DNA from: Streptacidiphilus fuscans
GTDB taxonomy: Bacteria; Actinomycetota; Actinomycetes; Streptomycetales; Streptomycetaceae
Direction of reading: 5' to 3'
DNA: 64,000 nt
NCBI RefSeq assembly: GCF_015690355.1
Contig: NZ_JADPRT010000003.1
Location: 248,001-312,000, forward strand
Below the pieces are notes generated by a model. The model had not been told where the DNA came from, made no database searches, and saw only the letters and a program-made list of their open reading frames with translations. A program made the translations under genes and the position numbers. Shown here one piece after another: positions 1 to 9,084 of the stretch. Position 1 is the stretch's first letter. Each line of letters opens with the position of its first letter.

Positions 1-485
1 ACCTGGGTGCTGATCGGCATCGGCTTCTCGTAGGTCCGCTTGACGCCGTCGAACCGGCTGTCGCTCTGACCGTGCGAGAGCGCCTGGTTCTGCAGCGGGC
101 ACTCGCCGCCCTTGTCGCAGACCGGACAGTCAAGCGGGTGGTTGATCAGCAACAGCTCCATCACACCGCGCTGGGACTTCTCCGCGACGGGTGAGGTGAG
201 TTGGGACTTCACCACCATCCCGTCGGTGCACTCGATGGTGCACGAGGCCACCGGCTTGCGCTGGCCCTCCACCTCGACGATGCACTGACGGCAGGCGCCG
301 ACCGGGGCCAGCAGCGGGTGGTCGCAGAAGCGCGGGATCTCGACGCCGATCATCTCGGCGGCGCGGATGACCAGGGTGCCCTTGGGCACCTTCACCTCGA
401 CGCCGTCGATGGTGACGGTCAGGAGGTCGGGCCGCGCCTCCGCGCCGCCCTTCGTACCGTCCTTTTCGGGGACCGTTGCGGTCAC
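1..485 (-). CDS. nuoG: NADH-quinone oxidoreductase subunit G, N-terminal part (runs off left edge)
   Basis: Electron-transfer subunit of complex I carrying iron-sulfur clusters in the peripheral arm. The GTG start at 485-483 overlaps the nuoF stop in a GTGA arrangement. About 161 residues are visible. They begin with a 2Fe-2S ferredoxin-like domain with Cys near residues 54, 65, 68 and 82 (context ACRQC), followed by the His/Cys motif (NHPLDCPVC, then GGEC) that binds an N-terminal 4Fe-4S cluster. The larger molybdopterin-oxidoreductase-like part should lie outside the window. It is the seventh gene of the nuoA-G run, in the usual order. The identity is very secure; only the C-terminus is unseen. 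Confidence 0.96.
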   Translation of the reverse strand, partial: MTATVPEKDGTKGGAEARPDLLTVTIDGVEVKVPKGTLVIRAAEMIGVEIPRFCDHPLLAPVGACRQCIVEVEGQRKPVASCTIECTDGMVVKSQLTSPVAEKSQRGVMELLLINHPLDCPVCDKGGECPLQNQALSHGQSDSRFDGVKRTYEKPMPISTQ

Positions 486-1900
486 GCCAGCACTCCGTTC
501 TCGCTCGGGTCAAGGTCGCCGTGCGCTGCTCGGTCTCCCGGTGGGTCGTCAGGGCTCTGCCTGCCGGAAGCCGAGGACCGCCGTCCCCGCGTCCCCGCCC
601 AGACCGTCGAGGCCGCCGGGTCGAACGGGCAGCGGCGCTCGCGCAGGTGCTGCTCGTACTCGTCCCGGAAGTACTGCAGCGAGGAGAAGATCGGGCTGGC
701 CGCGCCGTCGCCGAGCGCGCAGAAGGACTTGCCGTTGATGTTGTCGGCGATGTCCTGCAGCTTCTCCAGGTCGCCCGGCTCGCCCTCGCCCGCCTCGATC
801 CGGCGCAGCAACTGGACCAGCCAGTAGGTGCCTTCACGGCAGGGCGTGCACTTGCCGCAGGACTCGTGGGCGTAGAACTCGGTCCACCGGGTCACCGCCC
901 GGACCACGCAGGTCGTCTCGTCGAAGACCTGCAGCGCCTTGGTGCCCAGCATCGAACCCGCCGCGCCGACACCCTCGTAGTCGAGCGGCACGTCCAGGTG
1001 CTGGTCGGTGAACATCGGCGTCGACGACCCGCCCGGCGTCCAGAACTTGAGCCGGTGACCCTCGCGGACGCCGCCGCTGATCTCCAGCAGCTGCCGCAGC
1101 GTGACGCCGAGCGGCGCCTCGTACTGGCCGGGGTTGGTCACGTGTCCGGAGAGCGAGTAGAGCGTGAAGCCGGGCGACTTCTCGCTGCCCATCGAACGGA
1201 ACCAGTCCTTGCCCTTGTGCAGGATCGCCGGGACCGACGCGATCGACTCCACGTTGTTGACCACCGTCGGGCAGGCGTAGAGACCGGCGACGGCCGGGAA
1301 CGGCGGCCGGAGCCTCGGCTGGCCGCGACGGCCTTCGAGCGAGTCGAGCAGCGCCGTCTCCTCGCCGCAGATGTACGCGCCCGCGCCCGCGTGGACGGTG
1401 ATGTCCAGGTCGAAGCCGCTGCCGAGCACGTTCTGCCCGAGGTAGCCCGCCTCGTACGCCTCGGCCACCGCCGCGTGCAGGCGGCGCAGCACCGGCACGG
1501 TCTCGCCGCGCAGGTAGATGAAGGCGTGGCTGCAGCGGATCGCCCAGCTGGCGATGATCATGCCCTCGATCAGCGAGTGCGGGTTGGCGAAGAGCAGCGG
1601 GATGTCCTTGCAGGTGCCCGGCTCGGACTCGTCCGCGTTGACCACCAGGTAGTGCGGCTTGCCGTCGCCCTGCGGGATGAACTGCCACTTCATGCCCGTC
1701 GGGAAGCCCGCGCCGCCGCGACCGCGCAGGCCCGCGTCCTTGACCAGGGCGATGACGGCGTCCGGGTCCATCCGCAGCGCCTCGTGCAGGCCCTTGTAGC
1801 CGTCGTGCGCGCGGTAGGTCGCAAGCGTCCAGGGCTTCTCGTCGTCCCAGGTCGCCGACAGGACCGGGGAGAGCAGCTTCTCCGGGTGCGTCGCGGTCAT
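482..1900 (-). CDS. nuoF: NADH-quinone oxidoreductase subunit F
   Basis: NADH-oxidising subunit of complex I; it binds NADH, FMN and a 4Fe-4S cluster on the cytoplasmic tip of the enzyme. The 472-residue product has the glycine-rich nucleotide/FMN motif [10 protein letters not shown] at residues 60-69, a second conserved stretch ([13 protein letters not shown]) in the middle, and the cluster motif [12 protein letters not shown] in the C-terminal third. Length is normal for the family. ATG at 1900 overlaps the nuoE stop (ATGA), and its own stop overlaps the nuoG GTG, so the three are likely translationally coupled. Confidence 0.97.
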   Translation of the reverse strand: MTATHPEKLLSPVLSATWDDEKPWTLATYRAHDGYKGLHEALRMDPDAVIALVKDAGLRGRGGAGFPTGMKWQFIPQGDGKPHYLVVNADESEPGTCKDIPLLFANPHSLIEGMIIASWAIRCSHAFIYLRGETVPVLRRLHAAVAEAYEAGYLGQNVLGSGFDLDITVHAGAGAYICGEETALLDSLEGRRGQPRLRPPFPAVAGLYACPTVVNNVESIASVPAILHKGKDWFRSMGSEKSPGFTLYSLSGHVTNPGQYEAPLGVTLRQLLEISGGVREGHRLKFWTPGGSSTPMFTDQHLDVPLDYEGVGAAGSMLGTKALQVFDETTCVVRAVTRWTEFYAHESCGKCTPCREGTYWLVQLLRRIEAGEGEPGDLEKLQDIADNINGKSFCALGDGAASPIFSSLQYFRDEYEQHLRERRCPFDPAASTVWAGTRGRRSSASGRQSPDDPPGDRAAHGDLDPSENGVLA

Positions 1901-2769
1901 GCCTCGTCCCCTTCCGTGCCCGTGCCGTCCTGCTCTGCCCCGGCCTGCTGGGCGTCTTCGGCTGTGCGGGCGTCTTCGGCTTCGCGGACGTCCTCGGTCT
2001 CGCGGCTGTCCTCCTGACGCGGCGCCACGATGTGGGTACCGCCGGTGCCCGGGAGGGTCTCGCCGCGCGCGAGGCGCAGCCCGGCCAGGCTGGGCGCGCC
2101 GCCCGCGCCGGACTCGTCCACCGCGCCGGGCCGCTCGTCGGGGAACCCGGCCAGGATCCGCGCGGTCTCCCGGAAGCTGCACAGCCGCGCGCCGCGCGTC
2201 GGGGCGACGTCCGTGCCGGCCCGGAGCTGGTCGACCAACTCCCGTGCGCTTTCCGGGGTCTGGTTGTCGAAGAACTCCCAGTTGACCATCACCACCGGCG
2301 CGTAGTCGCAGGCCGCGTTGCACTCGATGTGCTCCAGCGAGATCTGCCCGTCCTCGGTGGTCTCGTTGTTGCCGATGCCCAGGTGGTCCTGCAGCTCGGC
2401 GAAGATCTGGTCGCCGCCCAGCACCGCGCAGAGCGTGTTGGTGCACACCCCGACGTGGTACTCACCCGCCGGACGCCGCCGGTACATGGTGTAGAAGGTG
2501 GCGACGGCCGTGACCTCGGCCGTGGTCAGGCCCAACTGCTCGGCGCAGTAACGGATCCCGGTCCGCGAGACGAACCCCTCCTCCGCCTGCACCAGGTGCA
2601 GCAGCGGCAGCAGCGCGGAGCGCGACTGCGGGTAGCGGGCGATGATCTCCGCCGCGTCCGGGTCCAGCCGCTCCCGCACCTCCGCCGGGTACGGCGCCGC
2701 CGGAAGCTCCGGCAGGCCCAGATCCGTGGTGCGCTGTTCTGCCTTCTCCCGCGGTTCGGTGGTACTCAC
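1897..2769 (-). CDS. nuoE: NADH-quinone oxidoreductase subunit E
   Basis: Thioredoxin-fold subunit of complex I that holds the 2Fe-2S centre beside NuoF. The four cluster cysteines are visible as CTNTLC and, about 40 residues on, CNAAC. The product is 290 residues, clearly longer than many bacterial NuoE proteins. The extra length is a C-terminal tail from about residue 215 that becomes rich in Glu, Asp, Ala and Thr (repeated RE/EDxxxAED units) and is probably disordered. GTG at 2769 overlaps the nuoD stop (GTGA); the end overlaps the nuoF ATG. Confidence 0.96.
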   Translation of the reverse strand: MSTTEPREKAEQRTTDLGLPELPAAPYPAEVRERLDPDAAEIIARYPQSRSALLPLLHLVQAEEGFVSRTGIRYCAEQLGLTTAEVTAVATFYTMYRRRPAGEYHVGVCTNTLCAVLGGDQIFAELQDHLGIGNNETTEDGQISLEHIECNAACDYAPVVMVNWEFFDNQTPESARELVDQLRAGTDVAPTRGARLCSFRETARILAGFPDERPGAVDESGAGGAPSLAGLRLARGETLPGTGGTHIVAPRQEDSRETEDVREAEDARTAEDAQQAGAEQDGTGTEGDEA

Positions 2770-4148
2770 CGGTCCACGCCTCCCATCACCGGGTCGATGC
2801 CGGCCACGGCGACGATCACGTCGGCGACCTGCCCGCCCTCGCACATCGCGGCCATCGTCTGCAGGTTGGTGAAGCTCGGGTCGCGGAAGTGCACCCGGTA
2901 CGGGCGCGTGCCGCCGTCGGAGACGACGTGGACGCCGAGCTCGCCCTTGGGCGACTCGACCGCCGCGTAGGCCTGACCCGCCGGGACGTGGAAGCCCTCG
3001 GTCACCAGCTTGAAGTGGTGGATCAGCGCCTCCATGGACTCGCCCATGATGGTGCGGATGTGGTCGAGCGAGTTGCCCATCCCGTCCGGCCCGAGCGCCA
3101 GTTGCGCCGGCCAGGCGATCTTCTTGTCGGCGACCATGACCGGCCCGCCGATCCCGCCGCCCTTGCCCGAACCGTTGCCGCCGTGCCCCTTGAGCAGGTC
3201 CAGGCACTGGTCGACGATCCGCAGCGACTGCTCCATCTCGCGCAGCCGGATCAGGAACCGGCCGTAGGAGTCGGCGGTGTCGGTGGTCTCCACCTCGAAC
3301 TCGTACTGCTCGTAGCCGCAGTACGGGTCCGTCTTGCGCAGGTCGTGCGGCAGGCCGGTGGCGCGCAGGATCGGCCCCGTGGCGCCGAGCGCCATGCAGC
3401 CGGCCAGGTCCAGGTAGCCGACGTCGACCAACCGGGCCTTGAAGACCGGGTTGTTGGTGGCCAGCTTGTCGTACTCGGGCATCCGCGAGCGGAGCAGCTT
3501 GACGCCCTCGCGGATCTGGTCGAGCGCACCGGGCGGCAGGTCCTGCGCCAGCCCGCCGGGGCGGACGTAGGCGTGGTTCATGCGCAGGCCGGTGACCAGC
3601 TCGAAGATGTCGAGGATGATCTCGCGGTCACGGAAGCCGTAGATCATCAGCGTGGTGGAGCCGATCTCCATCCCGCCCGTGGCCAGACAGACCAGGTGCG
3701 AGGCGATCCGGTTCAGCTCCATCATCAACACCCGGATGACGGAGGCCCGTTCGGGGATGTCGTCGGTGATCCCGAGCAGCTTCTCGACGGCCAGGCAGTA
3801 GGCGGTCTCGTTGAACAGCGGGGTCAGGTAGTCCATCCGCGTCACGAAGGTCGTGCCCTGGGTCCAGTTCCTGAACTCCATGTTCTTCTCGATGCCGGTG
3901 TGCAGGTAGCCGATGCCGCAGCGGGCCTCGCGCACCGTCTCGCCGTCGATCTCCAGGATCAGCCGCAGCACGCCGTGGGTGGACGGGTGCTGCGGACCCA
4001 TGTTGACGATGATCCGCTCGTCGTCCGCCTTCGCGGCCGCGCTGACGATCTCGTCCCAGTCGCCGCCGGTGACGGTGTAGACGCGTCCCTCGGTGGTCTC
4101 GCGACCGGGCGCCTCCGCCTGCTGAGGAGCGTGCGGTTGAGTACTCAT
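2766..4148 (-). CDS. nuoD: NADH-quinone oxidoreductase subunit D
   Basis: 49-kDa-type subunit of complex I, related to NiFe-hydrogenase large subunits. With NuoB it shapes the quinone-reduction site. The 460-residue product contains the family hallmark [14 protein letters not shown] near residue 50, which includes the His region lining the quinone pocket, and ends with the conserved MGGVDR. ATG at 4148 abuts the nuoC stop with a 1-bp overlap. The first ~45 residues (Gln/Ala/Pro-rich) are a poorly conserved extension. Normal length, no disruption. Confidence 0.97.
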   Translation of the reverse strand: MSTQPHAPQQAEAPGRETTEGRVYTVTGGDWDEIVSAAAKADDERIIVNMGPQHPSTHGVLRLILEIDGETVREARCGIGYLHTGIEKNMEFRNWTQGTTFVTRMDYLTPLFNETAYCLAVEKLLGITDDIPERASVIRVLMMELNRIASHLVCLATGGMEIGSTTLMIYGFRDREIILDIFELVTGLRMNHAYVRPGGLAQDLPPGALDQIREGVKLLRSRMPEYDKLATNNPVFKARLVDVGYLDLAGCMALGATGPILRATGLPHDLRKTDPYCGYEQYEFEVETTDTADSYGRFLIRLREMEQSLRIVDQCLDLLKGHGGNGSGKGGGIGGPVMVADKKIAWPAQLALGPDGMGNSLDHIRTIMGESMEALIHHFKLVTEGFHVPAGQAYAAVESPKGELGVHVVSDGGTRPYRVHFRDPSFTNLQTMAAMCEGGQVADVIVAVAGIDPVMGGVDR

Positions 4149-4894
4149 CAGGTGTACGACCTCCGCTGGTCGGGAGCCGGGATCTGCGCGCCCTTGTACT
4201 CGACGGGGATGCCGCCGAGCGGGTAGTCCTTGCGCTGCGGGTGGCCCAGCCAGTCGTCCGGCATCATGATCCGCATCAACGCCGGGTGGTCGTCGAAGAC
4301 GATGCCGAAGAAGTCGTACGTCTCGCGCTCGTGCCAGTCGTTGGTCGGGTAGACGGCGACTGTCGACGGGATGTGCGGGTCCGCGTCCGGCGCGGACACC
4401 TCGACCCGGATCAGCCGCCCGTGGGTGATCGACCGCAGGTGGTAGACCGCGTGCAGTTCGCGTCCCGCGTCGCCCGGGTAGTGCACGCCGCTGACGCCGG
4501 TGCACAGTTCGAACCGCAGCGCCGGGTCGTCGCGCAGCGTCCGCATCGCCTGCACCAGGTGCTCGCGGCGGACGTGGAAGGTGATCTCGTCCCGGTCCAC
4601 CACGGTCTTCTCGATCGCGGCCTCCGGGCTGATCCCCTGCTCCTCCAGCGCGCCCTCGAACTCGTCGGCCACCTCGTCGAACCAGACGCCCCCGTACGGT
4701 CGGCTGCTCGCCGCCGGCAGCACGATCGGCCGGACCAGCCGACCGTAGCCGGAGGTGTCACCGCTCCCGCTGCCTCCGAACATCCCGTGCCGGACGCCGA
4801 TGACCTCCAGCTCGGTCTGCCCCTCGCGCGGCACCGGGACGTCGCCGGACTCGGCGCTCCGCTCGGGATTCTGCTCGGGATTCTGCTCGCTCAT
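4148..4894 (-). CDS. nuoC: NADH-quinone oxidoreductase subunit C
   Basis: 30-kDa-type subunit of the complex I peripheral arm; structural partner of NuoD. The 248-residue protein carries the family signature near its C-terminus ([12 protein letters not shown], then [15 protein letters not shown]). The first ~30 residues have repeated Asn-Pro-Glu-Gln units (EQNPEQNPE) not expected in the core fold, encoded by a short direct repeat. ATG at 4894 overlaps the nuoB stop (ATGA). NuoC and NuoD are separate genes here, not the fused form found in enterobacteria. Confidence 0.95.
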   Translation of the reverse strand: MSEQNPEQNPERSAESGDVPVPREGQTELEVIGVRHGMFGGSGSGDTSGYGRLVRPIVLPAASSRPYGGVWFDEVADEFEGALEEQGISPEAAIEKTVVDRDEITFHVRREHLVQAMRTLRDDPALRFELCTGVSGVHYPGDAGRELHAVYHLRSITHGRLIRVEVSAPDADPHIPSTVAVYPTNDWHERETYDFFGIVFDDHPALMRIMMPDDWLGHPQRKDYPLGGIPVEYKGAQIPAPDQRRSYT

Positions 4895-5445
4895 CGCAGC
4901 AGCCCCTTCATCTCGATGGTCGGGACCGCCTGCAGCGCCTGCTCCTCCGCCTCCTGCTGGGCGCGACGCTTGTTGACGCCGAGCTTCTCGTGGCGGATCT
5001 GGTCGTGGAGCTTGAGGATGGCGTCCATCAGCATCTCCGGCCGCGGCGGGCAGCCGGGCAGGTAGATGTCGACCGGGATGATGTGGTCGACGCCCTGGAC
5101 GATCGCGTAGTTGTTGAACATCCCGCCGGACGAGGCGCAGACGCCCATGGAGATGACCCACTTCGGGTTGGCCATCTGGTCGTAGACCTGCCGCACCACC
5201 GGCGCCATCTTCTGGCTCACCCGACCGGCCACGATCATCAGGTCGGCCTGTCGCGGCGAGCCGCGGAAGACCTCCATCCCGAACCGGGCCAGGTCGTACC
5301 GGCCCGCGCCGGTGGTCATCATCTCGATGGCGCAGCAGGCGAGCCCGAAGGTCGCCGGGAAGAGGGAGCTCTTGCGCACCCACCCCGCGGCCTGCTCGAC
5401 CGTCGTGAGCAGGAAGCCGCTGGGCAGCTTCTCCTCGATACCCAT
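4891..5445 (-). CDS. nuoB: NADH-quinone oxidoreductase subunit B
   Basis: Carries the terminal 4Fe-4S cluster N2 that passes electrons to menaquinone. Cluster residues are visible: the adjacent cysteine pair in ACCAIEMM near residue 37, a Cys in [13 protein letters not shown], and the final Cys in [10 protein letters not shown]. The product has 184 residues, standard for the family. Its ATG at 5445 follows an unusual 15-bp tandem array that separates it from nuoA. Its stop overlaps the nuoC start. Confidence 0.97.
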   Translation of the reverse strand: MGIEEKLPSGFLLTTVEQAAGWVRKSSLFPATFGLACCAIEMMTTGAGRYDLARFGMEVFRGSPRQADLMIVAGRVSQKMAPVVRQVYDQMANPKWVISMGVCASSGGMFNNYAIVQGVDHIIPVDIYLPGCPPRPEMLMDAILKLHDQIRHEKLGVNKRRAQQEAEEQALQAVPTIEMKGLLR

Positions 5446-5468
5446 TCGTCAGTCCTCTCTCGACGCGT

Positions 5469-5528
5469 CAGTCAGTGCCACGCCAGTCAGTCCCAGGCCG
5501 CTCAGTCCCACGCCGCTCAGTCCCACTC
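5469..5528. repeat. 15-bp tandem array, four copies, in the nuoA-nuoB gap
   Basis: Four consecutive 15-bp units start at 5469, 5484, 5499 and 5514; each contains the core TCAGTSCCA. The last unit covers the nuoA stop codon. The array fills nearly the whole gap between nuoA and nuoB, where complex I operons usually have tight spacing. It belongs to a class of 15-17 bp arrays seen at four other places in this window. No known protein-binding motif is recognised. Confidence 0.85.
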
Positions 5529-5876
5529 CAAGCCGCCGCGACGCCAGACGTAGGCGTAGGCGACGAACACGGTGGCGATGAAGAGCACCATCTCGACGAG
5601 CCCGAAGATCCCCAGAGCGTCGAAGGTCACGGCCCACGGGTAGAGGAAGACGATCTCGATGTCGAAGACGATGAAGAGCATCGCCGTCAGGTAGTACTTG
5701 ATCGGGAACCTGCCGCCCCCGGCGGGCTGCGGGGTCGGCTCGATGCCGCACTCGTAGGCATCGAGCTTGGCCCGGTTGTAGCGCTTGGGGCCGGTCAACG
5801 CGGCCATCGCCACCGACCCGATCGCGAACGCAGCCGCGATGGCGCCAAGTACCAGAATCGGCGCATAAGCGTTCAT
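5517..5876 (-). CDS. nuoA: NADH-quinone oxidoreductase subunit A
   Basis: Small membrane subunit of complex I at the junction of the peripheral and membrane arms. The 119 residues form three hydrophobic helices, with the conserved loop motif [11 protein letters not shown] between the first and second helices and the matrix-like [18 protein letters not shown] segment that follows. It is the first gene of the operon; all nuo control signals should lie upstream of 5876, where a Rex operator is seen. Confidence 0.96.
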   Translation of the reverse strand: MNAYAPILVLGAIAAAFAIGSVAMAALTGPKRYNRAKLDAYECGIEPTPQPAGGGRFPIKYYLTAMLFIVFDIEIVFLYPWAVTFDALGIFGLVEMVLFIATVFVAYAYVWRRGGLEWD

Positions 5877-5983
5877 GCCGAACGACCTCTCCAGGCGTCA
5901 GTCCAAGCCGACGTCTCTGTCGTCTCCGTCTCCCGCGAGCCTCTCGGTCTCCCGTGAGCAGTTCCTATGACTGTCATCCCCAT

Positions 5984-6001
5984 TTGTGAGGCAGTTCACA
6001 A
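5984..6001. promoter_or_regulatory. Rex operator upstream of nuoA
   Basis: The 18-bp sequence TTGTGAGGCAGTTCACAA matches the streptomycete Rex site (7-bp arms TTGTGAA and TTCACAA around 4 bp) at 13 of 14 arm positions. It lies 107 bp upstream of the nuoA ATG. Rex is the NADH/NAD+-responsive repressor known to control nuo and cyd operons in Streptomyces coelicolor. A TAGGAT hexamer on the minus strand (6019-6024) could be the -10 element, which would place the operator over the transcription start. The operator match is seen directly; the promoter assignment is a guess. Confidence 0.82.
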
Positions 6002-6032
6002 GCCCCCAAGACGGCTGCATCCTATGCCTCTT

Positions 6033-6054
6033 CGCGTGTGATCTGCGACACGCG
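6033..6054. promoter_or_regulatory. Inverted repeat in the nuo upstream region
   Basis: Seven-base arms CGCGTGT and ACACGCG are separated by 8 bp. It sits between the Rex operator and a second, weaker Rex-like site. It could be an activator or repressor site for the nuo promoter; no family can be named from the sequence alone. Confidence 0.35.
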
Positions 6055-6132
6055 GTCACGGACCAAGATTGTGATCTACGCCACCTGACGGATGATCATG
6101 AGGTAACGGGCAAGCAAATTCAGCCACTTTAC

Positions 6133-6150
6133 GTGTGCATTCATTCACAA
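6133..6150. promoter_or_regulatory. Possible second, weaker Rex site
   Basis: On the minus strand the 18 bp read TTGTGAATGAATGCACAC. The left arm is a perfect Rex half site and the right arm matches at 5 of 7 positions, with the same 4-bp spacer. It lies 132 bp further from nuoA than the first operator. Apart from this, the second inverted repeat and the terminator at 6303, the remainder of the 477-bp gap (5877-6353) shows nothing I recognise. Confidence 0.4.
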
Positions 6151-6302
6151 GCAGTGGCACTGAAGCGCATTTGCGCAGCTCGGAGCGGTGTTGCCTATCA
6201 CCCGCTCCTGATCCATGGCAAGTTTTGCTTTGCCGAGCTCCACGTGTTAGTGAACTTCCAGGCGTCATGCTGACGTTGGGTATTCAAGTGGCTACACAAC
6301 GC

Positions 6303-6340
6303 AACAGCCCCACCAGGACAAGCCTGGTGGGGCTGTTGTT
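6303..6340 (-). terminator. Terminator after the menG/GGR-like gene pair
   Basis: A perfect 15-bp stem (6303-6317 with 6323-6337) encloses a 5-nt loop, 14 bp downstream of the flavoprotein stop at 6354. There is no long U tract on the minus strand, as is common in streptomycetes. It separates the menaquinone genes from nuo, so nuo should be transcribed from its own promoter. Confidence 0.8.
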
Positions 6341-6353
6341 GAGTGGAGGTGGG

Positions 6354-7697
6354 TCAGGCCTTGGGGGCCACCTTCGCAAGGCCGTTGATCACGCGGTCCA
6401 TGGCGTCGCCGCCCTGCGGGTCGGTCAGGTTGGCCAGCAGCTTCAGCACGAACTTCATCAGCACCGGGTGGGTCAGCCCGTGCTGCGCGGCCATCCGCAT
6501 CACCAGCGGGTTACCGATCGCCTTCACGAACGCGCGACCGAGGGAGTAGTAACCGCCGTAGACGTCCTTGAGGATCCGCGGGTACGCCTCCAGCGCCCGC
6601 TCCCGGGCGAGGTCGGTGGTCCGGGCCAGCGCCTGGACGATGACGCCCGCCGCGATCTGGCCGGACTCCATCGCATAGGCGATGCCCTCGCCGTTGAAGG
6701 GGTTGACCATCCCGCCCGCGTCGCCGACGAGCAGGAAGCCCCGGCTGTAGTGCGGCTGCCGGTTGAACGCCATCGGCAGCGCCGCACCGCGGATCGGCTC
6801 GGTCATGTTCTCCGGCGTGTAGCCCCACTCCTCGGGCATGCCGGCGCACCAGACCTTGAGCAGCTCGCGGTAGTCGATGTCCTTGAACGCCTTGGTGGTG
6901 TTGAGCAGCCCGAGACCGACGTTGCTGGTCCCGTCGCCCATGCCGAAGATCCAGCCGTAGCCCGGCAGCAGCTTGTCCTGGCCGTCGCGGCGGTCCCAGA
7001 GCTCCAGCCAGGACTCCAGGTAGTCGTCGTCCGCACGCGGCGAGGTGAAGTAGGTCCGGTAGGCGACGCCCATCGGCCGGTCCTCACGCCGGTGCAGCCC
7101 GAGCGCGAGCGACAGCCGCGTCGAGTTGCCGTCCGCCGCGACCACCAGCGGCGCCCGGAACTCGACCTCGCGCTTCGCCGCGCCCTTCTCGTCGGAACCC
7201 GTGTCCTCCAACCGCGCCGTCACACCGACGACGCGGCCGGTGCGCTCGTCCAGTACCGGGCCGGTGACGTTGCAGCCCTCGTGCAGCTTGGCCCCGGCCT
7301 TCTCGGCCTGGCGGGCCAGCAGTTCGTCGAAGTCCGCGCGCTTGCGCACCAGCCCGTAGTCCGGGAACGCCGCCAGCTCGGGCCAGTCCAGCTCCAGCCG
7401 GACGCCGCCGCCGATGATGCGCAGGCCCTTGTTGTGCAGCCAGCCGTTCTCCTCGGAGACGTCGATCCCCATGTCGACCAACTGCTTGACCGCACGCGGG
7501 GTCAGGCCGTCGCCGCAGACCTTCTCGCGCGGGAAGCGGGACTTCTCCAGCAGCAGCACCTCCAGGCCCGACCGGGCCAGGTGGTACGCCGCCGCGGACC
7601 CCGCCGGTCCCGCCCCGACGACGATGACGTCGGCGTGGGCCTCGACGGCCGGCATCTGCTGCGAGCTGGTCGTCTCCTGGATGCTGGTCGTGCTCAA
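6354..7697 (-). CDS. Geranylgeranyl-reductase-family flavoprotein, MenJ-like
   Basis: FAD-dependent oxidoreductase of the geranylgeranyl reductase family. Visible motifs are the N-terminal dinucleotide-binding VIVVGAGPAGSAAAYHLA and the family FAD motif LLVGDAGGMVNPFNGEGI about 300 residues on. The start taken is TTG at 7697 (GGAG 6 nt upstream), giving 447 residues; an ATG 14 codons downstream is an alternative. It follows menG by 46 bp. In mycobacteria a related enzyme, MenJ, sits near menG and saturates one isoprene unit of menaquinone. Streptomycetes make partly hydrogenated MK-9, so a role in reducing the menaquinone side chain is a good inference, not a proof. Confidence 0.85.
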   Translation of the reverse strand: MSTTSIQETTSSQQMPAVEAHADVIVVGAGPAGSAAAYHLARSGLEVLLLEKSRFPREKVCGDGLTPRAVKQLVDMGIDVSEENGWLHNKGLRIIGGGVRLELDWPELAAFPDYGLVRKRADFDELLARQAEKAGAKLHEGCNVTGPVLDERTGRVVGVTARLEDTGSDEKGAAKREVEFRAPLVVAADGNSTRLSLALGLHRREDRPMGVAYRTYFTSPRADDDYLESWLELWDRRDGQDKLLPGYGWIFGMGDGTSNVGLGLLNTTKAFKDIDYRELLKVWCAGMPEEWGYTPENMTEPIRGAALPMAFNRQPHYSRGFLLVGDAGGMVNPFNGEGIAYAMESGQIAAGVIVQALARTTDLARERALEAYPRILKDVYGGYYSLGRAFVKAIGNPLVMRMAAQHGLTHPVLMKFVLKLLANLTDPQGGDAMDRVINGLAKVAPKA

Positions 7698-7743
7698 CCT
7701 GGACTCCTGACTTCGGCTGGGGAGGCTGGGGATCGGCTTGAGT

Positions 7744-8505
7744 CTAATGAGCGGTGGGCTCGGCACCGGGCTCGGCACCAGGCTTCGCACCAACCTTGGC
7801 GCCAGGCTTCGCACCGGGCTTGATCCCCCGGTGCAGGGCGACGATTCCGCCGGTGAGGTTCCGCCAGGCCACCCGCTCCCACCCGGCCTGCTGCAACAGC
7901 ACGGCCAACGCCGGCTGGTCGGGCCAGGCGCGGATCGAGTCGGCGAGGTAGACGTACGCGTCCGGGTTGCTGCTCACCGCGGTGGCCACCTGCGGCAGCG
8001 CACGCATCAGGTACTCGGTGTAGACCGTCCGGAACGGCGCGAACGTCGGGTGGCTGAACTCGCAGATCACCACCCGCCCACCGGGCTTGGTCACGCGCAG
8101 CATCTCGCGCAGCGCCGTGTCGGTGTCCTGCACGTTGCGCAACCCGAACGAGATGGTCACCGCGTCGAAGACGTCGTCGGCGAACGGCAGCCGGGTCGCG
8201 TCCCCTGCGGTCAGCGGGAGTTCGGGGTGCCGGCGCTTGCCCTCGCGCAGCATGCCGATCGAGAAGTCGCACGGCACCACGGTCGCGCCCGCCTCGGCGA
8301 ACGGCACCGAGGAGGTCGCGGTCCCGGCGGCCAGGTCGAGCACCCGCTGCCCCGGGCGCGCGTCCACGGCGCGGGCGACGGCACGGCGCCACAGGCGCGT
8401 CTGGCCCAGCGACAGCACGTCGTTGGTGAGGTCGTACTTCGCCGCGACGTCGTCGAACATCGACGCGACCTCGTGCGGCTGCTTGTCCAGGGAGGCTCGG
8501 GTCAC
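7744..8505 (-). CDS. menG: Demethylmenaquinone methyltransferase
   Basis: SAM-dependent C-methyltransferase for the last step of menaquinone synthesis (UbiE/MenG family). It opens with the family signature [18 protein letters not shown], followed by SAM motif I ([12 protein letters not shown]) and the ISFGLRNV region. GTG start at 8505; 253 residues. The last ~22 residues are a low-complexity tail of GAKPGAK/GAEPGAE units encoded by 12-bp direct repeats, not part of the fold. It lies in the same-direction run with mqnC and mqnA. Confidence 0.93.
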   Translation of the reverse strand: MTRASLDKQPHEVASMFDDVAAKYDLTNDVLSLGQTRLWRRAVARAVDARPGQRVLDLAAGTATSSVPFAEAGATVVPCDFSIGMLREGKRRHPELPLTAGDATRLPFADDVFDAVTISFGLRNVQDTDTALREMLRVTKPGGRVVICEFSHPTFAPFRTVYTEYLMRALPQVATAVSSNPDAYVYLADSIRAWPDQPALAVLLQQAGWERVAWRNLTGGIVALHRGIKPGAKPGAKVGAKPGAEPGAEPTAH

Positions 8506-8569
8506 GCGGTCATTCTCCTCTTGCTCACAGGTACTGCCGCAGAGCGGGGTCTTCGGGCGCGCCGGTCGG

Positions 8570-8665
8570 CACGCGTTCAGGTCAGCGCCCGTTCAGTTCT
8601 GCACGCCTTCAGGTCAGCACGTGTTCAGGTCGGCACGCGTTCAGGTCGGCACGTGTTCAGGCCCG
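8570..8665. repeat. 16-bp tandem array, six copies
   Basis: Six exact-length 16-bp units start at 8570, 8586, 8602, 8618, 8634 and 8650, with consensus CACGYGTTCAGGTCRG; the second copy is the most diverged. The array fills most of the 151-bp gap upstream of menG and its last unit contains the stop codon of the next gene. No spacers, so this is not CRISPR. Confidence 0.9.
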
Positions 8666-9064
8666 CCGGTGGACGAGGCGTCCGCCGAGGACGGTGGCCA
8701 GGCAGCTGCCGTCCTCGGCGAAGACGGCGAAGTCGGCGCGGGCGCCGGGCGCGAGCCGGGCGGGCGACCCGACCGGCAGCCCGACCCGGGCGGCGGCCGG
8801 GGCCAACGCCGGGTCCTCGTCCAGCGATCGGCCCGCCACCGCCGTCACCCCACGCAACAGCAGCGTGTGCACCCGCTCACGCGGGCTGGGCGCGTCCGGC
8901 AGCGGCCCGTCCCAGGCCTCCCCCGCACGCACCTCGCCCGGCCATTCGCGCACACGCGCACCGGGGTACGCGGCGCGCAGCGCGTCGACGTCAGCCAGGG
9001 CGACAACGCGCTCGCGCTCGACCGCCACGGCGCTGCCGTCCGCCCCCGTATGAATCGTGAACAC
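8657..9064 (-). CDS. Small imidazolonepropionase-like (amidohydrolase composite domain) protein
   Basis: A 135-residue protein that looks like the N-terminal composite beta-domain of amidohydrolases such as imidazolonepropionase (ending LAPGARADFAVFAEDG... VLGGRLVHR). It lacks the TIM barrel and all metal-binding His residues. GTG start at 9064. It lies 20 bp after mqnC and before menG. Amidohydrolase activity is unlikely with the catalytic barrel absent. The location suggests a link to menaquinone synthesis, but the function is unknown. Confidence 0.7.
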   Translation of the reverse strand: MFTIHTGADGSAVAVERERVVALADVDALRAAYPGARVREWPGEVRAGEAWDGPLPDAPSPRERVHTLLLRGVTAVAGRSLDEDPALAPAAARVGLPVGSPARLAPGARADFAVFAEDGSCLATVLGGRLVHRRA

Positions 9065-9084
9065 AGGTCAGCTCACAGACGACG

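Noticed and set aside
5986..6273. Small plus-strand open frame upstream of nuoA
   Set aside because: No ribosome-binding site, atypical codon use, and it runs through the Rex operator and promoter region.
8570..8665. Possible CRISPR array
   Set aside because: The repeats are head-to-tail 16-mers with no spacers and no cas genes are in the window.
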